From JBAZOD01 sp041648955 (lineage in GTDB: Bacteria; Patescibacteriota; Patescibacteriia; Patescibacteriales; JAQTRU01), in assembly GCA_041648955.1 (NCBI GenBank), contig JBAZOD010000028.1, forward strand, positions 1 through 11,905: a DNA stretch of 11,905 bases. Reading direction: 5' to 3'. Both the position numbers and the translations under genes were made by a program. The notes under the pieces were generated by a model that ran no database searches, was not told the origin of the DNA, and worked only from the letters and a program-made list of their open reading frames with translations. Positions within the stretch are counted from its first letter, which is position 1, and each line of letters begins with the position of its first letter. This document shows, piece after piece, positions 1-7,224 of this stretch.

Positions 1-1
1 G

Positions 2-1081
2 GCAATAGTTCAGCCGGAGGTAAAAGCTTATAAATTTTTAAACAAACTTGTCGTCGGTTCAATTTTTCTTGGAGTTTTGACTGCCGTCTTATTTTTTTTA
101 AAAATGTATATAATGTCGCATTTGTTTTACGATTCGCCTCTGCCCTTTCCCGAGCTTTGGGATAAAGACAGAATGACAATGGCGGCTGTTTTTGCTATAG
201 CCAGTTTTTTGGGCGGTCTTCTAGGCGTAGTTTTAAAAGGTCTTTTTACTCTATATAAAAACAAGCTGGATGTCTGGATAATTTTCGTTGGGCCGTTGGC
301 AATTTTATTTTCCTCATTGTTAGTTTTCAAAATAAAGATCGGCGGTACAATTATGAGCAGTTTTCATGGCTGGCCTTATCCTTTTTTTATTCATCAAATT
401 AAAGATGTATTAGATAATTTTTTTATTGGCAAATGGATTTTTTCACCAGGAAGTTTATATCACTATATTATTTTTGATTATATTTTTTATTTGGTGATAT
501 TTAGTCTGATTTATTTTTTTATAAAATTATTGAATAAAAATTTAGAGATTAAAAAAATAAATTCCACAATTTTTTTATTTGGGTTATTGATTTTCATGAT
601 ATTATTATTCACTTCTTTTTTGTCTGTAAAAAAATCATATATATCTCATCAAATTTCCGGTGCCGGAAATTGTGAAGAAAATTCTGATTGTAAAATTATT
701 GCTAATCGAGCTCCGTTTAGCTGCGCCGTTGTTGTTAATAAAACAGGCGCTGATAGAATTTTGAAATTAATAAATTCCTTCCCTTCTATTGGCAAATTGC
801 AATGTTCTGGCCGTGAAAAAGCGGTTTGCCTTGAAAAGAAGTGCCGGATAGCCATTGAACAGTCGCCGGAAGATATTAGTGATTTTGTTTGGCAGAGGAT
901 AAAGCAATTAATAGAAAATTGCGAGGTGAAATCCGTCCAGCAGGTCCATAGCTTGGAAGTTAAAGCAGTTTTAAAGACGGGAGAAATTTTGAGAGCGAAA
1001 GAGCCGAAAATTGATGATATAATGAATATTGCTGCGGAGTCTGCCGAAAAATGCGGAACTATAATAATGGCCACTGAATGA
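2..1081 (+). CDS. Multi-pass membrane protein with Cys-rich and C-terminal extracytoplasmic domains (5' partial)
   Basis: The frame is open to the left edge, so the true start lies outside the window. The TTG at 77 is an unlikely start because the nearest GGAG is only 2 nt away and the frame continues upstream. About 359 residues are visible. There are about five hydrophobic helices (roughly residues 16-40, 58-82, 91-110, 155-175 and 188-210). After them comes a soluble part with six cysteines, including a C-x5-C pair beginning GNCEENSDC, then an FSC and a C-x8-C-x4-C pattern near residues 270-283. The last 70 residues look like a small alpha/beta domain: an amphipathic helix, paired strands with a 'LKTGE' turn, a helix with 'EPKIDDI', and the end CGTIIMATE. 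I recall this C-terminal style from patescibacterial hypothetical proteins but cannot name a family. The six Cys suggest disulfides outside the membrane. Function unknown. No clear terminator follows. Confidence 0.75.
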   Translation, partial: AIVQPEVKAYKFLNKLVVGSIFLGVLTAVLFFLKMYIMSHLFYDSPLPFPELWDKDRMTMAAVFAIASFLGGLLGVVLKGLFTLYKNKLDVWIIFVGPLAILFSSLLVFKIKIGGTIMSSFHGWPYPFFIHQIKDVLDNFFIGKWIFSPGSLYHYIIFDYIFYLVIFSLIYFFIKLLNKNLEIKKINSTIFLFGLLIFMILLFTSFLSVKKSYISHQISGAGNCEENSDCKIIANRAPFSCAVVVNKTGADRILKLINSFPSIGKLQCSGREKAVCLEKKCRIAIEQSPEDISDFVWQRIKQLIENCEVKSVQQVHSLEVKAVLKTGEILRAKEPKIDDIMNIAAESAEKCGTIIMATE

Positions 1082-1161
1082 TTTTATTGGATATAAAAAT
1101 TATAAACGAAAAGTTTTTAAAAAATTAGTGCCTGCTTTTTAGAAAAAAAATAATTAGTTTT

Positions 1162-1176
1162 TATAATTTAAAATCT
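1162..1176 (+). promoter_or_regulatory. -10 box giving a near-leaderless start
   Basis: A perfect TATAAT lies at 1162-1167, nine bases before the ATG at 1177. The normal spacing from -10 box to start site puts +1 near 1174, a leader of about 3 nt. The -35 position (TTAGAA around 1139-1144) is poor, and no SD precedes the ATG. Confidence 0.4.
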
Positions 1177-1953
1177 ATGAAAAAATTTTATTTAATTTCC
1201 GGAATAATTATTTTAATTTTGATAATTATTTTTGGCTTGAGATTTATTATCGGCGGATCAGAAGATACTTGGTTTTGCCAAAATGGAGAGTGGGTGAGAC
1301 ATGGCAATCCGACGTCTTTGCCAAGCGGATTTTGTGGAGATAAAAAAGTAACCGGAGAAAGTCCGCTTGTTTGTGAGTTATTTACTCCGGAGAATTGTCC
1401 GAGCGAATGCGTGGTCTGTCCGCCTTGCCCGGAATGCAGTTCTATCAGCTGTCAGAAAAAAGAATTTTGCGCCGAGATGGGGATAGATGAAAGCTGGTAT
1501 GAAAATATAAAAAGCAGGATAAGTAATTTTCAAGAATGTGCGGCGGCTGGCAATGCTATTATGGAAAGCTACCCCAGACAATGCCGCGCGGGCGAACAAA
1601 GTTTTACTGAAGACATCGGTAATGAATTAGAGAAAATGGATTTAATAAAAATTAATTCTCCTCGGCCGAATGAACTTGTGAAAAGTCCTTTAGAAATAAC
1701 TGGCCAGGCGCGCGGAAATTGGTTTTTTGAAGCCAGCTTTCCGGTTAAATTGCTTGATGAAAATGGGAGCGATTTGGGAGCGGGAATTGCCCAAGCCAAG
1801 GGAGAATGGATGACGGAGGATTTTATTCCATTTTCCGCCAAATTAGAATTTGCTATACCGAAGGGCAAGACCGGTTCACTTATTTTAAAAAAAGACAATC
1901 CATCGGGTTTGCCGGAAAATGATGATGAGTTAAGAGTGCCGGTTTCATTTTAG
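1177..1953 (+). CDS. Signal-anchored Cys-rich protein with Gmad2 domain
   Basis: 258 residues. An N-terminal helix (about 4-26) after MKK anchors the protein with the rest outside. Residues 29-53 form a compact W-x-C-x2-G-x-W-x2-HG-x-P module, which recurs at the C-terminus of the membrane protein at 7658-8203. Next is a cysteine cluster (about 66-97) with CxxC spacings (CPSECVVCPPCPEC). Residues 114-146 carry an 'ECAAAGNAIMESYPRQC' segment, a motif common in patescibacterial surface proteins. Residues 158-258 match Gmad2 (PF10648, an immunoglobulin-like domain named from spore-germination proteins): 'NSPRPNELVKSPLEITGQA', NWFFEASFPV, a GEWM turn, and KDNPSGLPENDDELRVPV near the end. Gmad2 is generally taken as a cell-surface interaction domain; no enzyme activity is implied. 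The gene appears to be transcribed alone. The ATG is the only sensible start before the anchor helix. Confidence 0.85.
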   Translation: MKKFYLISGIIILILIIIFGLRFIIGGSEDTWFCQNGEWVRHGNPTSLPSGFCGDKKVTGESPLVCELFTPENCPSECVVCPPCPECSSISCQKKEFCAEMGIDESWYENIKSRISNFQECAAAGNAIMESYPRQCRAGEQSFTEDIGNELEKMDLIKINSPRPNELVKSPLEITGQARGNWFFEASFPVKLLDENGSDLGAGIAQAKGEWMTEDFIPFSAKLEFAIPKGKTGSLILKKDNPSGLPENDDELRVPVSF

Positions 1954-2003
1954 ATAATATTCTTATAAAAAAAACAGCAAACTTTAGCTGAAAGAAATAA
2001 TTA

Positions 2004-2066
2004 TCAGAGAGCGTATTATTAATAAAGCTATAATAATTAGTTTTCTCTGAAAGCCGATAAAGCTAT
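2004..2066 (+). promoter_or_regulatory. Leader region of the exporter operon: -10 box, dyad and direct repeats
   Basis: The 127-nt gap before the adaptor gene holds TATAAT at 2029-2034, a candidate -10 with start near 2041 and no good -35. It sits inside a dyad: TCAGAGA (2004-2010) pairs with TCTCTGA (2044-2050), and ATTATT (2015-2020) pairs with AATAAT (2032-2037). ATAAAGCTAT occurs at 2022-2031 and again at 2057-2066. AAGCTA recurs twice more just inside the gene (2090 and 2099). This could be an operator or RNA hairpin. The region is very AT-rich, so chance matches are possible. Confidence 0.3.
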
Positions 2067-2080
2067 TCAAGAATCAATTT

Positions 2081-3955
2081 ATGATTAATAAGCTATTTAA
2101 GCTAATTTGGAACCACAAAATTATAACTTTAGTGGTTCTTTCTGTTTTGGGTATTACTGGATTTTGGAGTTACAAACACTTTGTTCCAAGTGTGAATCAG
2201 GTTAGTTATATCACTGATACGATCAAAAAAGGAATGCTAGTTACGACTGTTTCTGGATCTGGCCAGGTTTCAGCCTCTAGCCAAGTTGATATAAAGCCAA
2301 AGATCTCGGGCGATATTGTTTCCCTTAATGTTAAGGCGGGCCAGGAAGTGAAAGAGAAAGATATAATTGCTCAAATTGACACTAAAGATTCAATCCGATC
2401 TTTGAATAGCGCTAAATCTGATTTAGAAACCGCTAAATTAGATTTAGAGGATTTCTTACAGCCAACTGATACCTACACTTTACTTCAGGCGAAAAACGCC
2501 ATAGCCGATGCCGAAGCTTCTTTAGTTAAATTAAAAACTACTCAAGAAGATAATAATAAGGCTACCATAAAAACCAAAACAGATGCTGAGAATAATTTAA
2601 TCAAAGCTTATGAAGACGCCTATAATGATATTGCTGACACTTTTTTAGATTTGCCGGATATTATGACTGGACTTAATGCGGTTTTGTATAGTTATGAAAT
2701 AGGGGAGAGCGAAGCTTCAGTTGGATCGACAAATGAGAATTATTCAGCTTTGCTTAATTCAATTACAGATTCCAAAAAGAATGATGAATTTGGAGTATTT
2801 GTAAAAACGGCTAGAGACAGTTATGCTTCCGCCAAAAGCGATTATGATGCAAATCTCTCAAATTATCAGAGCGTAAGCAGATATTCAAGCCAGGTAAAGA
2901 TAGAAGAGCTTTTAAGCCAAACTTTAGAGGCGGTAAGAAAAATATCCGATACTGCTAAGAGTGAAATAAATATGCTTGATTATTGGGTTAACTATCAGTC
3001 TGATAAAAATTTTAGAATTTACAGTAAAATTTCTACCTACCAATCTGATTTGAGTTCTTATACTTCGCAGGTAAATGGACACCTCTCCAGTTTATTGGCC
3101 GCACAAAGTTCAATTAAAAATTATAAAGATATTATAGTGACTGCCAATGAAGATTTAATTGGTATGGAAAAAAATAATCCGGCCGACATAGCGGCGTCGG
3201 AAAGAAGCTTGGAAGAGAAAAAGCAGAAATTAAGCGATTTAAATGCCGGCGCTGACGAGCTTGAAATTAGAAATAAAAAAATAACAATACAACAAAAAGA
3301 AAATTCTTTGGCCGATGCCCAACAAGCTTATGCTGATTGTTTCATTCGCGCTCCTTTCGACGGAGTTATCGCCGCGGTCAATGTTGCCAAGGGAGACAGT
3401 GCTTCTAGCGGAGCGGCCATTGCTACTATTATTACCAATCAAAAAATTGCGGAGATTACTTTAAATGAAATTGATGCAGCTAAAGTTAAGGTTGGACAAA
3501 AAGCAAATTTAACATTTGATGCGGCGTCGGACTTATCAATCACGGGAGAAGTGGCTGAGGTTAATGCTCTGGGAACCGTAAGCCAGGGAGTGGTCAGCTA
3601 TGGAATAAAAATATCTTTTGATGTTCAAGATGAGCGGATTAAATCGGGAATGAGCGTAACGGCTTCTATTATCTTAGAATCAAAACAAGACATTGTATTA
3701 GCGCCTATCGGAGCGATAAAAACTTCCGGACAAACAAGTTATGCCGAAATTTTAGTAGATGGCCAGCCGGATAGAAAAATTATAAAGACAGGTCTGAGCA
3801 ATGACACTATGATAGAGATAATAGAAGGGTTGGTCGAGGGTGATAAAGTTATAACTCAGACCGTAAGCAGTGATTCTGCTAAAAGTAGTACTGCTACTCA
3901 AAATTCCTCTAACCCGGGGGGAGATATGGGGGGTATGATGAGAATAATGCGATAG
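2081..3955 (+). CDS. MacA/HlyD-type efflux periplasmic adaptor subunit
   Basis: 624 residues. Membrane-fusion adaptor of an ABC exporter, predicted to be anchored in the cytoplasmic membrane and to link the MacB-type permease to the outside. A membrane helix spans about 14-30. The first half of the lipoyl/barrel-sandwich domain (about 52-100) contains 'GSGQVSASSQVDIKPKISG' and KAGQEVKEKDIIAQID. A long helical section (about 105-415) follows. The second lipoyl half (about 420-450) contains CFIRAPFDGVIAAVNVAKGD. Beta-barrel and membrane-proximal domains run to about 600, then a Ser/Gly/Met tail. E. coli MacA has about 370 residues; the excess is all in the helical part, which holds an extra Ser/Asn/Tyr-rich helical insertion rather than a simple hairpin. 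No TolC-like gene is visible. First gene of a four-gene operon, ending 3 nt before the ATPase. It resembles B. subtilis YknX in context. Substrate unknown. Confidence 0.9.
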   Translation: MINKLFKLIWNHKIITLVVLSVLGITGFWSYKHFVPSVNQVSYITDTIKKGMLVTTVSGSGQVSASSQVDIKPKISGDIVSLNVKAGQEVKEKDIIAQIDTKDSIRSLNSAKSDLETAKLDLEDFLQPTDTYTLLQAKNAIADAEASLVKLKTTQEDNNKATIKTKTDAENNLIKAYEDAYNDIADTFLDLPDIMTGLNAVLYSYEIGESEASVGSTNENYSALLNSITDSKKNDEFGVFVKTARDSYASAKSDYDANLSNYQSVSRYSSQVKIEELLSQTLEAVRKISDTAKSEINMLDYWVNYQSDKNFRIYSKISTYQSDLSSYTSQVNGHLSSLLAAQSSIKNYKDIIVTANEDLIGMEKNNPADIAASERSLEEKKQKLSDLNAGADELEIRNKKITIQQKENSLADAQQAYADCFIRAPFDGVIAAVNVAKGDSASSGAAIATIITNQKIAEITLNEIDAAKVKVGQKANLTFDAASDLSITGEVAEVNALGTVSQGVVSYGIKISFDVQDERIKSGMSVTASIILESKQDIVLAPIGAIKTSGQTSYAEILVDGQPDRKIIKTGLSNDTMIEIIEGLVEGDKVITQTVSSDSAKSSTATQNSSNPGGDMGGMMRIMR

Positions 3956-3958
3956 AAT

Positions 3959-4666
3959 ATGATAAAATGCAAAAATTTGACGAAATCATACAATACGAAC
4001 GAAAATGAATTTCAAGTTCTAAAAGGTGTTTCCTTTGAGATAAAAAAAGGTGAATTTGTGGCCATTATCGGTCCGTCCGGTTCAGGGAAATCTACTTTAA
4101 TGCATATTTTAGGAGCTCTAGACCGGCCGACAACCGGCAGTTATTTTTTGAATGGCAAGGATATTCTCAAGATGTCTGATGACGAATTGGCGGAAATTAG
4201 AGCACAAACAATTGGTTTTGTTTTTCAATCTTTTAATTTATTATCGCGCGCTACAGTTCTTAGAAACGTCACTTTGCCTCTGGTTTATGATAGAGGAACG
4301 TTAAGAGCCGAACGAAAGGAAAAAGCTAGCAAGGCCTTGATAGCCGCCGGTTTAGCTGAAGATCGCTGGGATCATTTGTCTAATCAGCTTTCTGGCGGAC
4401 AAATGCAAAGAGTGGCGATTGCTCGCGCTTTAGTTAATAATCCTGATTTAATTTTGGCTGATGAGCCGACAGGAAATTTAGATTCAAAAACCGGAGATGT
4501 GGTCTTGTCAACTTTTCAAAAATTAAATAAGGAAGAAGGCCATACTATAATTCTTATTACTCACGAAAGATATGTGGCTGAGCATGCGGACAGAATTATA
4601 GAAATAAAAGATGGTTTTATAATTTCCGATAAAAGCAGTGATTATTCGGGGTTAAAAAATAAATAA
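3959..4666 (+). CDS. ABC transporter ATP-binding protein (MacB/LolD/YknY type)
   Basis: 235 residues, normal length for a stand-alone nucleotide-binding subunit. All catalytic motifs are intact: Walker [10 protein letters not shown] (38-46), Q-loop Gln90 in 'FVFQSFNLL', signature [15 protein letters not shown] from 144, Walker [13 protein letters not shown] with Asp168/Glu169, and H-loop His202. The pattern 'ADEPTGNLD' plus a MacB-type permease next door places it in the LolD/MacB/FtsE subclass, which drives mechanotransmission rather than classical translocation. The ATG is 3 nt after the adaptor stop and 3 nt separate its stop from the permease start, so the genes are almost certainly co-transcribed and translationally coupled. 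No SD is visible. In E. coli MacB this domain is fused to the permease; here it is separate, as in Gram-positive YknYZ. Confidence 0.96.
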   Translation: MIKCKNLTKSYNTNENEFQVLKGVSFEIKKGEFVAIIGPSGSGKSTLMHILGALDRPTTGSYFLNGKDILKMSDDELAEIRAQTIGFVFQSFNLLSRATVLRNVTLPLVYDRGTLRAERKEKASKALIAAGLAEDRWDHLSNQLSGGQMQRVAIARALVNNPDLILADEPTGNLDSKTGDVVLSTFQKLNKEEGHTIILITHERYVAEHADRIIEIKDGFIISDKSSDYSGLKNK

Positions 4667-4669
4667 TTT

Positions 4670-5896
4670 ATGTTAGTTGTAGATTTATTTCAAGAAACTT
4701 ATTCCGCGTTAACCAGCAATAAATCAAGATCGGTTTTAACTATCCTTGGTATAGTAATAGGAATCGGTTCAGTTATTACCATGACATCTATCGGGCAGGG
4801 AGCAACTGCGGATATAACAAGCAATATTCAGTCTCTCGGCTCTAATTTGTTAGTGGTGACGCCGAGTTTTGCCAGAAATGTCGGTTCGGTGGTGAAGGGC
4901 GGGGCTGGTTCGGCGACTACTTTGATTTCTGCTGATGCGGTTGCTATAAAAGAAAATATCCAATCCGTAAAAGAAGTCGCTTCCGTAGTTTCATCTAGAC
5001 AACAGGTAAAAGTTAGCAGCGGAAATAATACAAACACTAGTATTTATGGAGTAGAAGAAATTTACGCCACAGTTAAAAGTATTACTATGGAAACAGGGTC
5101 ATTTTTAAATACCGCTCACATTAAAAATCTTTCCAAGGTAGCAATTATTGGACCGACCGTCAGAGATGATTTATTTGGAGCAGGCACTAATCCCGTCGGC
5201 CAGTCAATTCGAATAGACAATCTAAATTATAATGTCATCGGAGTAACGGCCAGTAAAGGCGGTACGGCTATGGGCAATTCTGACGATTTGATTTATATTC
5301 CGATTACCACAGCACAACGCTATCTTACTGGCAGCGATTCTGTAAATAATATAAACGTCGAAATAACAGAAGAAAATCTAATGACTTCGGCGCAAGAACA
5401 AATTACCAATTTACTTTTGGCTAGACACAAAATTTCCGATCCGATCAAAGCGGATTTTAGCATTATGAACCAGGCTGATATTATGGACACAATGTCTTCT
5501 ATCACCGGTACTCTCACCTTATTGTTGGGGGCAATTGCCGGGATTTCTTTGCTGGTTGGAGGTATTGGCATTATGAATATGATGCTTACTACTGTTACGG
5601 AAAGAACTAGAGAAATAGGTTTAAGAAAATCTTTGGGCGCAAAAAACAACGATATCAGTTCGCAATTTTTAGCAGAGTCAGTGGCATTGACTTTTATCGG
5701 CGGATTTTTCGGAATATTGCTTGGATTTTTTGCTTCTTATTTAGTAACAAAATTCGGAAGTACCAGCACAGTTATAACAGCTTCTTCCGTATTTTTAGCT
5801 TTTGGAGTATCAGCTGCCATCGGTATAATTTTTGGTTATTATCCGGCCCGGAGAGCGTCTAAATTAAATCCAATTGAAGCCTTAAGATATGAATAA
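4670..5896 (+). CDS. MacB/FtsX-type ABC transporter permease
   Basis: 408 residues. Membrane subunit of the exporter. It has the classic four-helix MacB layout: an amphipathic N-terminus ending in 'NKSRSVLTILGIVIGIGSV', helix 1 (about 20-45), a large extracytoplasmic MacB core domain (about 46-270) opening with 'SIGQGATADITSNIQSLGSN', then three C-terminal helices. The second begins near 280 with LLVGGIGIMNMMLTTVTER. The cytoplasmic 'REIGLRKSLGAK' loop is the FtsX-family coupling element that touches the ATPase. The protein ends in 'YPARRASKLNPIEALRYE', the usual C-terminal signature. Everything expected is present. With the two preceding genes it makes a complete MacA-MacB type tripartite or two-component pump. 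Such pumps export peptides, toxins, siderophores or lipoproteins; nothing here fixes the substrate. Confidence 0.95.
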   Translation: MLVVDLFQETYSALTSNKSRSVLTILGIVIGIGSVITMTSIGQGATADITSNIQSLGSNLLVVTPSFARNVGSVVKGGAGSATTLISADAVAIKENIQSVKEVASVVSSRQQVKVSSGNNTNTSIYGVEEIYATVKSITMETGSFLNTAHIKNLSKVAIIGPTVRDDLFGAGTNPVGQSIRIDNLNYNVIGVTASKGGTAMGNSDDLIYIPITTAQRYLTGSDSVNNINVEITEENLMTSAQEQITNLLLARHKISDPIKADFSIMNQADIMDTMSSITGTLTLLLGAIAGISLLVGGIGIMNMMLTTVTERTREIGLRKSLGAKNNDISSQFLAESVALTFIGGFFGILLGFFASYLVTKFGSTSTVITASSVFLAFGVSAAIGIIFGYYPARRASKLNPIEALRYE

Positions 5897-5912
5897 TTTT
5901 TAAAAAATAAAT

Positions 5913-6533
5913 ATGAAAAGAAAATATGCAATATTTTTTTTGCTAGCAGTTGTTTTTGCCCTCTCTGGTTGTGCGGGTAAAAATAATGCCGATAGCAATA
6001 GTAACCAAGATAAATTATCTAATGATGCACAAGAAAATACTATTGCGGGACAAAGATGGAATGAAAATTTTTCCGAAGCTTCGTCTACTATTTTGGCAAT
6101 TGGCCAAAAAGTTTTCATCACGGGCGAAGAAAATAGCGATGGCAGTATTTTGGCCCAAAGCATTATTGTCAGTAATAGCAATGCTAATTGGGATGAATTA
6201 ATGAAAAACGAAAGACCGCAACAAAAAATGGAAGATGATGGTCAGACTGGGCAAATTCCATCCGCTCAGGTTCAGGGTGGCCGAGTGCCAGATTTTTCGC
6301 AATTTCAAAATTTGTCAGATGATGAAAAACAAAAACTAAGAGAACAAAGAACGGCGCAGGGCGGAATAGAAAAAAAGATATCGGGCGAAATTAGGCAATC
6401 TATGACACAATTGAACGGAGAAATTATTAGCAAAAGCGATAATAATTTTATTGTAAAGATTGAAAATGTAGGTTCAAAATTGATATTTTTCTCAGATTCC
6501 AGTAGAATTTTAACGCCAAAGCAAGCTATTTGA
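5913..6533 (+). CDS. Small lipoprotein with swapped DUF5666-like halves
   Basis: 206 residues. The N-terminus is a lipoprotein signal: MKRK, a hydrophobic stretch, then lipobox L-S-G-C with Cys20 as the lipidated residue, so it is probably tethered to the outer face of the membrane. Residues about 50-88 contain 'AIGQKVFITGEENSDGSILAQSIIV', which looks like the second half of a DUF5666-type beta domain (usually 'L-x-V-G-x-x-V-x-V-x-G ... A-x-x-I'). A polar Gln/Asp-rich stretch follows. The C-terminus (about 168-200) reads 'GEIISKSDNNFIVKIENVGS', then LIFFSDSSRI, like the first half of the same domain. The halves are therefore in reverse order. The gene starts 16 nt after the permease and is the last gene of the exporter operon; a terminator follows. 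It may be an accessory or substrate-handling lipoprotein of the pump. No SD is visible. Confidence 0.82.
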   Translation: MKRKYAIFFLLAVVFALSGCAGKNNADSNSNQDKLSNDAQENTIAGQRWNENFSEASSTILAIGQKVFITGEENSDGSILAQSIIVSNSNANWDELMKNERPQQKMEDDGQTGQIPSAQVQGGRVPDFSQFQNLSDDEKQKLREQRTAQGGIEKKISGEIRQSMTQLNGEIISKSDNNFIVKIENVGSKLIFFSDSSRILTPKQAI

Positions 6534-6554
6534 GAAAAATTTTTATAGAACTAA

Positions 6555-6590
6555 GAAAGGGGCCATTTTTATAATTAGCCTCTTTTGTTT
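6555..6590 (+). terminator. Rho-independent terminator after the exporter operon
   Basis: AAAGGGGC (6556-6563) pairs with GCCTCTTT (6578-6585), eight pairs with one G-U, and the descending arm runs into TTTTGTTT. It lies 22 nt after the lipoprotein stop and just before a new promoter. Confidence 0.65.
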
Positions 6591-6607
6591 ATGAAAAATG
6601 TGATAAT

Positions 6608-6643
6608 TTGCCTTGATTCCTTTGGCGGGTTATAATTTATTTA
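6608..6643 (+). promoter_or_regulatory. Near-consensus sigma70 promoter with start site on the ATG
   Basis: TTGCCT (6608-6613), a 17-bp spacer, then a perfect TATAAT (6631-6636). The usual spacing of six bases from the -10 box to +1 puts the start site at 6643, exactly the A of the ATG of the exonuclease gene. The mRNA is predicted to be leaderless. Confidence 0.7.
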
Positions 6644-7215
6644 TGTTTTTATTTTTTGACACAGAGACAACCGGTTTGCCGAAAAATTGGCAAGCCCCGC
6701 TTGAAGATTTAGATAATTGGCCAAGATTAGTTCAGCTGGCCTGGCTTTTTGCTGATGGCTATGGCAAGGAGGTAGGCGGAGGAAATTTGATCGTTAAACC
6801 GGAAGGATTTATTATACCGGAAGCGGCTTCGGCTGTTCATGGCATTACGACGGAAAGAGCTGAAAAAGAGGGGATTAGCCTGGACGAAGCCCTTGCCCAA
6901 TTTTCCCAAGCGATAGAACAATCAAAAATAATAGTCGCGCATAATATTAGTTTTGACGAAAAAATAATCGGAGCGGAATTTTTAAGGAAAAAGGTAGATC
7001 ATAAATTTTTTGAGCGTCCGCAAATTTGCACTATGCTTGCTTCTAAGGATTTTTGTCAGATTGAAAGCGAGCGTGGTTATAAATGGCCAAAACTTATTGA
7101 ATTACACGAGAAGCTATTTGAGAGTGGATTTGACGATGCGCATGATGCTATGGCGGATGTTAAAGCCTGTTCTAGATGTTTTTTTGAGCTGGTGAAGAGG
7201 GGGGTTATAGCTTAA
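6643..7215 (+). CDS. DEDDh 3'-5' exonuclease (DnaQ/RNase T-like)
   Basis: 190 residues from the ATG. An in-frame TTG at 6613 would extend it by ten residues, but that codon overlaps the promoter -35 box, and FLFFDTETTG must start near residue 3 as is usual in this family, so 6643 is chosen. The metal-binding set is complete: Asp6 and Glu8 (FDTETTG), Asp105 in AHNISFDEKI, and His167 and Asp172 in 'DAHDAMADVKA'. 'VHGITTERAEKEG' between motifs I and II is typical of DNA polymerase III epsilon-like exonucleases. It removes 3' nucleotides from DNA or RNA; a stand-alone protein like this may proofread, repair, or trim RNA. Nine bases separate it from the downstream glycosylase gene, so both share one transcript, which supports a repair role. 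Confidence 0.93.
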   Translation: MFLFFDTETTGLPKNWQAPLEDLDNWPRLVQLAWLFADGYGKEVGGGNLIVKPEGFIIPEAASAVHGITTERAEKEGISLDEALAQFSQAIEQSKIIVAHNISFDEKIIGAEFLRKKVDHKFFERPQICTMLASKDFCQIESERGYKWPKLIELHEKLFESGFDDAHDAMADVKACSRCFFELVKRGVIA

Positions 7216-7224
7216 CATAATAAT

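Noticed and set aside
77..79. TTG start for the first gene and TTG at 11877 for the last.
   Set aside because: Both frames stay open to the window edge and the upstream residues fit the protein (KYPLIVKP in the ATP-grasp enzyme), so both genes are partial.
649..1074. Long minus-strand ORFs inside plus-strand genes (649-1074, 1569-1898, 5320-5649 and others).
   Set aside because: Shadows of well-supported genes, without promoters or recognisable proteins.
6613..6642. TTG start extending the exonuclease by ten residues.
   Set aside because: It lies on the promoter; FDTETTG expected at the very N-terminus supports ATG 6643.
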